This document shows positions 1 through 11,940 of a DNA stretch of 64,000 nucleotides, in pieces; the first letter of the stretch is position 1, and every line of letters starts with the position of its first letter. The notes below the pieces were generated by a model. That model was not told where the DNA came from, made no database searches, and was given only the letters and a program-made list of their open reading frames with translations. The DNA is from Nissolia schottii (Eukaryota; Streptophyta; Magnoliopsida; Fabales; Fabaceae), in assembly GCA_003254905.1 (NCBI GenBank), contig QANU01073048.1, positions 94,903-158,902 on the forward strand, written 5' to 3'. The position numbers and the translations under genes are program-made.

Positions 1-1253
1 AATGAAAAATCATAATGTCACGTAATATGTGGGTATACCAGCAACAAAACAAAGTGTTTACATAAAAACAGCAAATTAGGAAGAAAAAGAAAAAAACAGA
101 TATGAAATGTGTTTTCTTCTGAAGACTTTTGAAGAGATTCTCTTATGCTTCCTTGACAAGTTTAAGAGGATTTTGAATCTTTAAACTTACAAAGCTGATC
201 AGTAAACTCTTAATTAGGATCATAGTTGTAAGAAAAAAATTAGTGATGTGTAGAACAAGTACTAGACATTTAATAGTATTTTATCCACTCAATAATGTGC
301 TCCAGCAAATCGAAAAAGGATAACGATTAACTATCATTATGTTTGCGTCACTTGTCATGACAAATCCAGACAATTAGTAGATCCTTTTATGTTCAATTTT
401 CACATGATTTTGCAATGTCTTAATCTTTCACCGTTAATTGCTAATGTGAGATCCATATATGACATAATTAATACAAATACCAATGGCAAAGTTATGTGAA
501 AATTTAATATGAAATGATTCATTTTTAATTTAAAAAAAAAAAAAAGAAATCTAGTTGAATGCGCCCCCCCATTAGATACAACAAGAACCATGAGCCAACA
601 AAAATAGCCAAGAAAATCACTTGGATGGCTTTTCTTGTCTAAATGGATTTTACCTCTCGAGTTTCAGAGGATGGATGAACTGTAGTAATCTCATTTCATG
701 ATTGTGGATAACCTATACTACAATCATTTAAGTGTACAAAAGTTGTGCTGATAGCTCTAAACTACCATCCACAAGTGTTAATGCTACTACTATTTTGAGT
801 TTTTTCACATCCACAAACCTAAACTGATTTTTAACCCTAAGGAGAATCGATTCACATGCATTCACGTAATTTCTAACGGACTCAATAAATCCTAACTACA
901 TTACAACACCATATTGAAAACTAGGCCCCAAGAGTTGAAAAAATCAAGGTGTGAATTTTACTATTACTAGTGATGAAAGATTATTTGATACAAATTTAAC
1001 ACATGCTTATTAAAGTTTGTGACTTCGTGGTTTGATGTTACGATCTAAATAAATATAACAGTAAAATAGTTATTAGTTAGTTGAGTATTTTTTATGAGTA
1101 TTAATAAGGGACTACAAGTATTGTAGTAAGTGAATAATAATCAATTTAGTGAACTTTTGTTTATTGTAACTCATACTAATGCCTGATAAAACATTTTAAA
1201 AAAAAATCTTGGCCTTGATGTTTATCGAATTAACAATCCACATTTTCTTTCAG
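1..1253. other. AT-rich intergenic DNA, no gene seen
   Basis: No reading frame here looks like a protein family and there are no convincing splice-linked exons. The stretch is AT-rich with homopolymer A and T runs. Nothing further can be supported. Confidence 0.6.
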
Positions 1254-1693
1254 GTTCACGAGTTTAGATGGGAAGAAATAGGAAGGCATTAAGGGGTTCA
1301 AGGGAGAATGTAAGACATAAGAATAAGAGGGTAGAAGGTTTTACTTTAAGCTTGTTCACGAGTTTAAAAACACTCAAGAGAATGAAACTGAGGGGTTTAC
1401 AATGTTTTTTTACAATTTTAACCTTTATTATAATAACTAAATATAATTAATATGTTTAATTGAATAATAAAATTGGTATTTAAAAGCTTTAATAAGGATA
1501 CAATAGTACATTCAATTAAAAGTTAAGTAAATTCTCCTAATTTAAGAAACTAATAAATGGAGATCTTAAAAGAATTTGAGGATCAATAAAAACCTCATGC
1601 ATTTTCCTCCAAAAAATTAAAACTCATAAACATGATATAATTCTAATAAACCTTCCCCTCTCCTCCCTTTCATCTAAAACTAAACTCGTGAAC
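1254..1693. repeat. Non-autonomous element with GTTCACGAGTTTAG termini
   Basis: The left end reads GTTCACGAGTTTAGATGGG and the right end is its inverse (CTAAACTCGTGAAC), with purine-rich sequence inside the left end and pyrimidine-rich sequence inside the right. This gives a foldback of about 440 bp. The related terminal motif CATCTAAACTCGTGAAC appears again near 25700. Class (hAT, PIF or other) cannot be assigned because no clear target duplication is visible. No coding capacity. Confidence 0.45.
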
Positions 1694-2114
1694 ATAATCC
1701 GAGCGAATTAACAATGTAATTTTTTTTTGGTCGGGCACAATCTACATTTATTTTTGAATTTGGTGAATGTTATATTGATTGTAGAAACGAGCCAAAAGTA
1801 TGTTAAGTTCTGTAGTGATGATGATGGTTATGCATTTTCCCCCCTCAATAAGAACAGTTTCTAATTCAGTAATTCACAAAAGAGATAGAGGATGTGGTTC
1901 AATTCTATAAGACTAGTGTTTAAGGGATATGATTAGGTGAATTCTTTTGATTGACGATTTGATACATATAGAGGAGTTTGGTTCTAAAAATTAGGAACCA
2001 ATTACAACAATTCTGAATTAGTCTACAGCAGAATATTTGGACTCATCCAAATCTTAACAAATCAGTGATCGTATCCAAATCTTAACAACCAATACTTATC
2101 TACACTAATTTAAG

Positions 2115-2325
2115 AGTGGTGCCATAGTTATCAAAATCGCTTGTTAACTCGTAAAAGTAAAATCGTACGAGTTTACGAGTTTAGGTAGTAAAATCGAGTT
2201 AACTCGCATGTAAACTCGTTTCTGGGTAAAATCGGGTAAATTCAGGTAAAATCGAGTAAACTCGCATAAAATCGCGAGTTTACTGCCGATTTTACGAGTT
2301 TACCACACAGGCAGGTTTTTTTTTT
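2115..2325. repeat. Cluster of GTAAAATCGAG / CGAGTTTAC short repeats
   Basis: About 200 bp are filled with variants of AAAATCGAGT, GTAAACTCG and ACTCGTAAA in both orientations, running into a poly-T tract at the edge of the assembly gap. It resembles the degenerate subterminal repeats of a DNA transposon. The other end would lie in or beyond the gap. Confidence 0.45.
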
Positions 2326-2332
2326 TTTTTTT

Positions 2333-3212
2333 NNNNNNNNNNNNNNNNNNNNNNNNNNNNNNNNNNNNNNNNNNNNNNNNNNNNNNNNNNNNNNNNNNNN
2401 NNNNNNNNNNNNNNNNNNNNNNNNNNNNNNNNNNNNNNNNNNNNNNNNNNNNNNNNNNNNNNNNNNNNNNNNNNNNNNNNNNNNNNNNNNNNNNNNNNNN
2501 NNNNNNNNNNNNNNNNNNNNNNNNNNNNNNNNNNNNNNNNNNNNNNNNNNNNNNNNNNNNNNNNNNNNNNNNNNNNNNNNNNNNNNNNNNNNNNNNNNNN
2601 NNNNNNNNNNNNNNNNNNNNNNNNNNNNNNNNNNNNNNNNNNNNNNNNNNNNNNNNNNNNNNNNNNNNNNNNNNNNNNNNNNNNNNNNNNNNNNNNNNNN
2701 NNNNNNNNNNNNNNNNNNNNNNNNNNNNNNNNNNNNNNNNNNNNNNNNNNNNNNNNNNNNNNNNNNNNNNNNNNNNNNNNNNNNNNNNNNNNNNNNNNNN
2801 NNNNNNNNNNNNNNNNNNNNNNNNNNNNNNNNNNNNNNNNNNNNNNNNNNNNNNNNNNNNNNNNNNNNNNNNNNNNNNNNNNNNNNNNNNNNNNNNNNNN
2901 NNNNNNNNNNNNNNNNNNNNNNNNNNNNNNNNNNNNNNNNNNNNNNNNNNNNNNNNNNNNNNNNNNNNNNNNNNNNNNNNNNNNNNNNNNNNNNNNNNNN
3001 NNNNNNNNNNNNNNNNNNNNNNNNNNNNNNNNNNNNNNNNNNNNNNNNNNNNNNNNNNNNNNNNNNNNNNNNNNNNNNNNNNNNNNNNNNNNNNNNNNNN
3101 NNNNNNNNNNNNNNNNNNNNNNNNNNNNNNNNNNNNNNNNNNNNNNNNNNNNNNNNNNNNNNNNNNNNNNNNNNNNNNNNNNNNNNNNNNNNNNNNNNNN
3201 NNNNNNNNNNNN
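2333..3212. other. Assembly gap (880 N)
   Basis: Run of N. Reading frames crossing it are artefacts. Confidence 0.99.
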
Positions 3213-3294
3213 TTGACGCCGAATGTGTTCACCGCCCTCGATGTCGAACAAACATCCCTCAATGCCAAACGACTTTGATGTATTCAACCACCGC

Positions 3295-4170
3295 TGTCAC
3301 GACCCAATCAGAATCGTGACCAGCGCATAAGGGACCACAACCCCTAGCAAGCCTCGAATACCTCAAAATTTTCAGAAAAACAGACATAGTTCCTCTTGTA
3401 TATAGGCTTATCCCCCCCCAAAAGGAAACAAACATTTGATAACAAATCACAATTCAATAAAAATCCATTCACAAATCTAGGAGTTTCTCAGACAAAGGAA
3501 ACATAGTAGTTTGCAAATTCAAAACAATTCTTAAGTTATATACTTAAATCCAAATCAACATAATACTACAAGACCACGGAAGCGAGAATCAGTTGGATCC
3601 TACCTATGAGTTTACTGGAGCGTTCTAAGACAAAATAATACAAATACACTAGAAATGAGCATAGCCCAGTACAAGTTGGGCTCACCACAAAGAGAAAATC
3701 CTCTATAACCTAAGAGGCAGGAGGAATGGAACTTGGACCCGCACCTATATCTAAAAGGGGGAAAACAACAAAGAGTGAGTTTGAAAACTCAGTGGTAGAT
3801 AGATGTAATTATGGCACACAAGGGATAAGTGGAAAAAAGGTGATAAATGTTGTAGGCTTATGGCAATTCCATTTTTACATCTCAAGAAGAAAGTAAATGA
3901 CCTTATGTTGTTAGAGATCTTAGATTGGTTAAAACTTTGGGATTTGGGGTGCTTTTCCATCCCTATAATAATTTGGGTTAGGACCTTTGGATATATTATG
4001 GTATGAGGGGTTATACTAACATTCCTTAACATTATGTGATAATATTACACAAGATACCTCTCAAGTTGTTTAAAATTTATACTAACTTCTCATGAAATTT
4101 AGGAAATATTACACCAAAATCCTTTATATTTTGGTAGATTATAACATATAGGGGTGAAAGTGAGTCAAGT
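3295..4170. repeat. LTR-like sequence starting TGTCACGACCC
   Basis: The stretch begins TGTCACGACCC and continues with a CAAGCCTCGAATACC-like block. This layout parallels the better-defined solo LTR at 22391 (TGTAACGACCC followed by CAAGCCTCCTAGCA). A GCTCAC/GAGTGAGT block about 400 bp in is also shared. The other end is not recognisable. It could be the 3' LTR of the minus-strand gypsy relic next door, but no polypurine tract links them. The start at 3295 is seen; the extent is a guess. Confidence 0.35.
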
Positions 4171-4254
4171 TGAGCTAAGTTGGTTGAAGCTTAGGCTTGA
4201 CTCACTTTTTAATGAGTTGAGTCGACCTCGAGCTCATTTAGAATCATGCTTGGA

Positions 4255-7200
4255 GGACCTTTAATGCGAGGGCCTTTCTGCCCATATGATGGTTGTAAGA
4301 TCCTTTATGGACTACTTGTAGTAGGTAGGGCGCCCAATCTTCATCCACACACTTCAATAGTAGTTGGTAGAAGGATCTTTGATATAACTAATTATCCATG
4401 AGGGAATACTTGGCCATTGCTCTAGCGATTTTACATGCGTCCGTGAAATTTTCAAGAGGTTCCCCTCCACATAAATGGGAGATCATCGAATCCATCCACT
4501 CGGGTTAGCGTGTGTGAACTTCCATCATTAGTATGTCTTTGCACACGTAACGTGTTTTCACTTGTAATAGGACCTCTTGGCCTTGTAATGTCCAGTTTGG
4601 ACAGACAATCAACTTGATTGTTGTCTTTCAGCGAAACGTACCTTACCTCACATTCCTCACATACCTTTAGAAGGATTTTCACTTTCGCTAGGTATAATTG
4701 AAGTTGTGTATCCCTCACTTGGTAGCTCCTTTTCACCTAAGACACTATTATCTGTGAGTCACTGCATATCTAGAGCCTTTTTGTGCTCACGTTATTGGCC
4801 AAGTTTAGACCTAAAACCAGGGCCTCGTACTCTGCTTGGTTGTTGGATGTGGGGAACTCAAATTTCACTAACATCTCTATTCGCAAATATTCCTCATTTT
4901 CCAAATTATGCCTACCCCACTTTCGCAGACACTAGATGCTCCATCCGTGTAAAGTGTCTAAAGGGGCTCCCTAGAGGTGGGCTTTGTCCCCGAGAACTTG
5001 GTGAGAAAATCTACTATCACTTATGCTTTTATCGCTGCCCTTGGTTTGTAATGTATGTTCCATTACCTAGGAAACCATTCTGCCAGCTAGGTCACGCTTA
5101 TGTAACACCTATTTGATTGGTTGATCGGTACGTACCATGATAGTGTGTGACTAGAAGTATTGTCATAATTGTATGGCAATGAGAAATATCATGTAAGCAA
5201 CCTTTTCCAATTTTTGGTATAGCAGTTCTGGACCTTGCAACGCCTTGCTTACGAAGTATAGGGTATTGCTTCCTCTTTCTTTCCATGACAAGGGCTGCGG
5301 CTTTGACCTCCTCTATCAAGGATAGGTATAAGAATATGGGTTTTCCTAGGTCTGGATTTGACAGGATAGGTGGCGACGAGAGATATTCTTTAAATCCACA
5401 GAAAGCTTCTTCACATTCCTAGTTCCATTCGAAATGTACACCTTTCTTTGTTAGTCCAAACAATGGCAATGACCTTGTCCCCGAGGCTGGCAATAGGTGG
5501 TTTAAGGAGGCTATTATCCCCGTAAGGCTTTGTACTTATTTCAATGTTGGGGGCTCTTTATCTCCAAAATAGCCCTGTATTTTTTAAGATTTGCTTGTAT
5601 TCCACGATGAGTCAGCATAAATCTGAGGAACACTCCATGGCAAAAATGCACGTCATTGGGTTAAGCCTTAGGTTCTTTTCTTGTAGGCATTTGAACCTAG
5701 TTTACAAATCATGCATAAGGGCCTCCTCCGCGAAGGTTTTAATCAACATGTCGTTGACATATATTTCCATGATATTTCCCAAATGCTCATAAAAGACTTT
5801 GTTCATTAGCCTTTGGTACGTTTCCCCCACATTTTTTAGTCTGAAAGGAATTACCTTGTAGTAGTAGTTTCCCCCGGGAATGATGAATGTTGTCTTTTCT
5901 ATATCATGTGGGTGCATAAGTATCTGGTTGTACCCAGAATATTCATCCATAAAGAATACGAAACAGAAACTAGGCCACCAAGCCATCGATACTAGGTAGC
6001 GGGTAGGCATCCTTGGGGAAAGCTTTATCAGGTTGGTATAATCCACATGCATTCTCCACTTCCTCTTTGACTTTGACACCATAATGACATTGGAGAGTCA
6101 GGTGGGATAAATGATTTGTTCTACAAACCCAGCTTCTAGCAAGCCCTTCACTTGCTCTTGAATCTCTCTAGCCTTTCGCTACTCGTCCTTCTCCTCCTTT
6201 GAGCTATGGCCATTCGATGGCACATCAACTCAAGATCTATTCCTGGGATGTCAGTAGCCTTCCATGCAAAAAGGTCTGCATTGTTTCTCAACAATGATAT
6301 CACTTCTAGCTTTACAACAATGAGTCTTATGAACATGTTCTTGCCCTTTTCATCGCCTATATGCACCCCTTCCAATTCACCTTTAGGCTTAGGTCTTTCA
6401 TCCTTCTGGGTTCTAAATGCTTGGAGCTCTAGCATCAGAACATCTGCGAACAATAGTATTTATCACCTTGCTTGGGTACTATTTTTTGGTTATATCGAGG
6501 CTTGTGTTGTAGCACCTCTGTGCTGCCACTTGGTTTCCCCTCATCATTTCTACCGCACAATGGTCAATGAGGTACTTCATCCTGAGCATTTCAGTAGAGA
6601 TAATGGCTCCAACGTTGTTTAGGGTAGGGCATCCAATGATGGTGTTGTACGCGAAGAGTTTGTCGACGACTAGGAAAGTCACCTTATTTGTCCTGGATTC
6701 TGGCTTTCGGCCAATTGCCAAGTAGAGAGAGATGAACCTTCAGGTGTGACCTTTTCCCCGAAGAACCTCACTAGCTCCTTGGGGTAATGTTCTAGTTTTG
6801 TATTCTTTAATCCCAATTGATCAAAGCATTCGTGGAATATAATGTTAGCTGAACTACCCTAGTGAAGTAGGACCTTTCTCACCTTTGCATTCACCAAGGT
6901 AGTAGATATCACCATTGAGTCATCGTAGGTGTTGGAAAATCTGCAAAAGTCCTATGCTATGAAATTAATGACAGGAGACAGCTTTCATCCCTTGCATTTG
7001 TATGTGGCATCCATTTCCACTTGCATGGCCTCATTGAGGTGTCTCTTTTAGGAAGATTTAGTGATCCCTCCTCCAGCAAAGCCTCCTACATTGGGTTTTA
7101 CCACGTGGGTAGGGGTCGAGGCTCGCCTTCCCACTTCTTTGGAATTAGGGTCGCCTCAACAACATTAGTTATCCCGAGTAGGGTACCGTTGGTCTCTATC

Positions 7201-7350
7201 TCTATCTTCTGCGGCTCTCTTTCTTCTAGCCAAAATATACTTCTCTAATCTACTGCTCCTAATCCACTCGCCTATCTCATCTTTCAATCAATGTAATTGC
7301 CTGTGTCGTGTCCATACAAATTGTGGTATTCTCAAAATAAGACCCTATTA
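4255..7350 (-). pseudogene. Decayed Ty3/gypsy retrotransposon (gag-pol)
   Basis: On the minus strand, reading from high to low coordinates, the order is gypsy-like. A Gag zinc-knuckle-region remnant (around 7330-7260, GHDTGNYID) comes first. A protease-region fragment (6721-6479, with AYNTIIGCPTLN) follows, then the linker to reverse transcriptase (6453-6148, NADLFAWKATDIPGID). Reverse transcriptase (6082-5702) has KWRMHVDYTNL, FMDEYSGYNQI, and YVND where an active enzyme has YVDD. An RNase H region follows (about 5320-4450, NQAEYEALVLGLNLA, then a stop). Last is the N-terminal integrase zinc-finger-like part (about 4445-4255, WAPYLLQVVHKGSYNHH). Stops and frameshifts separate the blocks, the catalytic integrase core is absent, and no flanking LTR pair is found. 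This is an immobile relic, most like Tat-type gypsy elements. It encodes nothing functional. Confidence 0.85.
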
Positions 7351-8194
7351 GTTCCTAGCCGCTGTCAAATATGCTTGGGTTTGGAAAAGAGCTTCTCAGT
7401 TTATTGAACCTCCTCAAAGAGCTACGTAAGGGAAATAGTTACCGAAGTGTAAGTGCGATAACATCCCTCTTAAGGAGGCTTAGGCCTTCCTCTATCCTCC
7501 TTCTGCGGTCTCCCTCTTCTGCAAGGGTGGCTTGTGCCTCCCCCTAATTTTTTTTAGATTCTCCTTTTATCGTCGTTATTCCTTCTTCTTAATATAAGTA
7601 TTCTTCAGCTCGTTCTTGGATTTTGATGAGACTCTTCAGTTGAAAATTTGAAATGAAGGAAAATAAAAATACCAAATTGCCCATACTAAAATTATAACTT
7701 GAAAAGGGAAGGGTTGGGCTTTTGGACCAATTGAAAATGTGGAGGGTACTAACCTCCACAAGCTATGTAGAGGTTAGCAAATTCCCCATATACATATATA
7801 TAGAGAGAGGGAGAGGGTGAGCGGCCTTGAAAATCCCCTGGGGTGGACCCCACAAAGGTTTCCTTTGGCAACATATAGGTAACCCTAATTTCATGGGAGA
7901 GCGCGTTGCTCGTCTCTTTGGGTTGTTAGTCAATTGGGTCGAGCTGACTCGCTTTGTGGGTGATCATTGGGCCTCCATAGAGTCCAGCCCATAACATAAC
8001 TATATATATAAGAGGGTGGAACAATGAAACTACGATCTTAATAACACTTCATAAATAAGAAAAAAAAATACACATAGTGAAACATATACTAATCAAGAAA
8101 AAGATCGTCTAAAGTGAATATCTCACTTTATTAATTCAATGTGAGATCTCTCATTTTATCCTTTAAAGTGAAGAATGTCACTTTAGAGGGTCAT
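7351..8194. other. Intergenic DNA upstream of the gypsy relic
   Basis: No gene seen. It may contain eroded gag or leader sequence of the adjacent relic, a short TA/GA microsatellite near 7790-7815, and a small hairpin near 8108-8190 built from TCTAAAGTGA motifs. Confidence 0.4.
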
Positions 8195-9368
8195 TTTAGG
8201 CCAGACTGCCTGTCAGGGCCTGCGGCCGGCCTGTTTACTCTCAAATGTTCATTTGTGTTTACTTAAAAAAAAAACTTATTTTACCTTTAATGAGACTCAA
8301 ACCCAAGACCTATGTCATTCACAGCAATGCCTTATCCACTAGACTAGCATTACTTTTAACAACATTTTGTGCAATCATATTTATTAATATAATTTTATTA
8401 TTTAATTTTTTTAAAGAAACCATAATCTAAAGAGTCCCTAGGACTCTCCCACACTCACACTCTCATCTGAATAATGTGAGAGAGTTTTGCTGGCATTTTC
8501 CTTTTTGTTTTTTGTTGGTCAAATGCCATATATTCTATTTATGATCTTACTATCACATACTAAACAAGAGAATCGGTGATATACATAATAAAGTTGAGCA
8601 AACTTTTTTGGAATATGGACTTTGGTTTCTTAATGATAAAATCAATGGATGAAAATTTGATTTTCCTTCACATAAAGGATATTCACGTTGTTCAAACTTG
8701 TCTTTTGATCTGTTTCTTCATGGGCAAACCTCAGCAACTTGCAACTTTAGAGTTTCAATTCTTTATTGAAAATGTCTTTTTGATTCATATTGAATTCATA
8801 CACGCTTGTTATATAGTAAATGTTATATATTCAGTTAAACTCTCTCCCTTCTCTCAAGAAATACCTTTTTATATATATATATATTAGTTTTTTTACTTCA
8901 GAATATTATTATATTAAAAAATTAAGTTATTAACAAAAATAATACTTTGTTATGATTATTTTTGAAAAATTAAAAATTGCATATTTTATTTTAATATTTA
9001 TTTTTTATGATAAAAAAATATACAGGCATGTCTGTCACTAATGTATGACATTTTACCAACAAAAAACAAAAAGGAAAATGCCAGCAAAAACTCTCTCACA
9101 TTATTCAGATGAGATGAGAGAGTGAGTGTGGGAGAGTCTTAAGGACTCTTTAGATTATGGTTTCTTTAAAAAAAATTAAATAATAAAATTATATTAATAA
9201 ATATGATTGCACAAAATATTTGCATGCTAGTCTAGTAAATAAAGCATTGCTTTGAATGACAAAACTCTTGGATTTGAGTCTCACTGAAGGTGGCTAAAAA
9301 ATTAGCCTATAACAATTAACAGGCCAGACTCAGGCCTGACAAGCTCCAGGCTTGGCCTGGCCTGTTCC
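8195..9368. repeat. Foldback element with about 310-bp inverted arms
   Basis: The arm at about 8195-8520 is repeated in inverse orientation at about 9055-9368. Shared blocks include GGCCTG-rich termini, the ATAATCTAAAGAGTC block, the AGAGAGTTTTGCTGGCATTTTCC block and a tRNA-like segment. The inner spacer of about 540 bp is AT-rich without a convincing gene. Each arm carries a tRNA-like pair of boxes: an A-box-like TAGTCTAGTGGATAAGG (minus strand, 8330-8346) and a B-box-like GGGTTTGAGTCTCA (minus, 8291-8304), with diverged counterparts on the plus strand at 9228-9245 and 9270-9283. No target duplication was identified. Confidence 0.7.
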
Positions 9369-11015
9369 CACCTATATTCCTACTAACCACTCACAAACGA
9401 TAGGAAACCGTGTTTTGGTCCATGTGGTAATTAACTACTTCAATAAATGAAGAATTCAAAATGTTGGTGTGATTACATGCAAAATATACTGTTCCTTTTG
9501 ACAGATTAATTAGCTGCACATGACTTGCATTGCATATAACCAACTTATATGGGTGAAGACATGTTAAAATTTTAAAGAATAGTAATAAGTAACATACTGA
9601 TAAAAAATGAACCAAGTGGAAACCTATAGACAGTATATGAATTTTGAGTCAACATATGATGTCTCATCCATTATTTACCATGGTTTCTTGATTAGTTTGT
9701 TGTTTAAATCTTCCCAAAATTTTGGACTTATGCTGAGTATGTTTTCCAACAAGAAACGTTATTTAGTTATCCCTTGCACGGAGAAGTCGATCGAGAAGTA
9801 CTTAATGACAAGAAAATGAAAGAGTTGAAAAAGGAGGGGATCCAAAAATGTGTTTGCAAAATGAACTTCGAAAAAGTAGCAGCAATATGAACAAACCAAA
9901 GTTCAACGGCTAATAACGGTGCCACTACTGCTTTTTCATTCCCAAACGGATATGAAAATATGGGCTAGCCGTTGTTGGCACTTTTGGAGTTAAAAAGCCT
10001 TTGGTCCTTTCGTTGGTTTGGAAGAGTTGGACACACAGAGAAAAAAAGGGCAAGTTTGAATTTTAAAGCATCTAAAAGCACCAATATTCTACAAAGGGAA
10101 AAAAAAAAGGAAAAAAAGAAAGAGTATTATTTTATGCATGTAATAACATTCGTTGATACGGTTTCCATATAGTAGTAGAATAGAAATATTGATGTAGGAA
10201 TAACAAAGGACGATATTGTCAAAGAAGATTTGGTCCTCTCTTTATCCCCCCTATTTTTGTATACTGCATAGCATTCAAATCCTGAATTATATCAATTCAA
10301 CTGTTTTATTCAAACACACACCTAATTTAACTGTTTTATTCATGACTTCCTTTCCTATTTTTTAGAAGTGAAAAAATGTATATACCATGTATACATGTGT
10401 GTGAATCTTGTTGAAGCATTTATATTATTTTATTACAAATTAAACACTACTTAAATACATGCATTTAGATTTGGGTGTCCCTTAAATGGTTTGTGATGGA
10501 GTACTCTTTCTACTCCTGTGATTTTTGTTACACTGAATTTTTTCATGAAAAATTTTAATGAGATATTGTCCTAACATGTCGGGCTTGTAATTCTTGGTGA
10601 GTTGTCCTACGATACTCCTTGTTGTTATTGCTTGCCATTTATGGGTTTAAGCCGCTTTTAATATTAAAAAGACATGCATTTAGATAAAATTTAGATACAT
10701 GCACTTTGAAAAACATTTTGGCAAATGTTTGATTTGAAAAACATTAAAACAAATTTTATATATTAGCCTTTCAAAATTGAATTCTTAAAACATTTTAATT
10801 TGATCTTAATTTGATTCATTATAGGACAAAATGACAATTTAGAGACCACATTAGTTTTCAAATTATTTACAAGACTAACATAATGTTCTGTATGCATGTT
10901 AATTCTATCATTGGGAGTCAATAATTTGCCTTAATAATAAGACTTATTTAGAGCCTAAGTCAAATTAAAGTATTGAACCACAGGAAATGTTAAGAGGCAA
11001 GTGTCAAATTATATT
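9369..11015. other. Intergenic DNA, no gene seen
   Basis: Short open frames here match no family I know. A short inverted pair with CAACGGCTA / TAGCCGTTG cores lies near 9903-9985. Otherwise the sequence is AT-rich and featureless to me. Confidence 0.45.
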
Positions 11016-11490
11016 CCCTTAAATATGTTTTGGTCTACGAAAAATGTTTGAAATTTTGTTTAAATCTCTAAAAAAAAAAATTCTTTTGCCTTTGACCTAA
11101 ACATATAAAAAATTATATGATTTGTTAGTGAAACTTTGTTAACTTTACATATGGTTATCAAAGTGTCACATTAGTAGTATAATGTAAATAAAATAAATCC
11201 ACTTAATACATAACTTGACCCATGACTCGCAATTTAATCCAATTTTGAGTGGCAGATGGTTATGATTTGGGAGGCAAATTCTAACCAAATAATGAGGTAT
11301 GAGTCGAGTTATTGGTCGATTGAATTTATTTTGCTTATATATCAATGTTAATGTAACACTTTATTAGCTGCATTAACATTCAACCCAATGTCACTAAATA
11401 TAAAGACTAAAACCATATTATTTTTAATATGTTTAGACCAAAATTAAAAGAATAATAGTAATTTTTTAAGAACCTTGACTAAATCTTGAA
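11016..11490. repeat. Dispersed repeat of about 480 bp, copy 1
   Basis: It begins CTTAAATATGTTTTGGTCT and ends near GACTAAATCTTGAAG. It shares a collinear set of blocks with 19845-20360: the CTTAAATAT start, a CCAATTTTGAGTGG block, a TTTATTTTGCT block, and the AATAATAGTAATTTTTTAAG end. Both copies are non-coding. This copy lies about 340 bp upstream of the RopGEF TATA box. Confidence 0.55.
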
Positions 11491-11827
11491 GCTTTGTGTG
11501 GGAGGAACCAGAACATATTTAATCCAATTAAATAACATGTTCCTTAAATAAATTATTAGTATTATATTTTGAAGTTTGAAAGTACCCAGAAACTTGTGTT
11601 AGAGACGCAGAGAGACGTTGGCATTGCATGTGGGAATTTGACACTCAAATTGAAAGTTGAAACACACAACAATCATAGAGAGAGGCAAAGCCTGTGCACT
11701 AACTATAGCATCAAAATTCACAAACCTTTTTGGGGAAAAAGCCACAATAATGTTCCTTCGTTCCCTCTCATCTTTTTTTCGTGTCTCATACAGAGCAACC
11801 TCAACGGTCCCTTTCCCATACGATAAT

Positions 11828-11836
11828 CTATAAAAA
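11828..11836 (+). promoter_or_regulatory. Probable TATA box of the RopGEF gene
   Basis: TCTATAAAAAC lies about 105 bp before the ATG at 11941, a normal distance for a plant TATA box plus a short leader. Inference from position and sequence only. Confidence 0.5.
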
Positions 11837-11940
11837 CCTCTGTTGTTTTCTTCATTTGAGTCATTACTAATAACCCCAATTTGCTTTTTTGGTCTCAAAA
11901 TCAAAACTTTGTAATTCTTAAGTGAAAATCTCTGCTAAAG

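Noticed and set aside
2292..3287. Long open frames across the first N run
   Set aside because: They consist almost wholly of undetermined residues and exist only because N has no stop codons. The same holds for frames across 26017-26512.
8291..8346. A tRNA gene
   Set aside because: A- and B-box-like words are present, but no cloverleaf with paired acceptor and anticodon stems can be drawn, and the same segment recurs in the inverted arm. Treated as tRNA-derived repeat.
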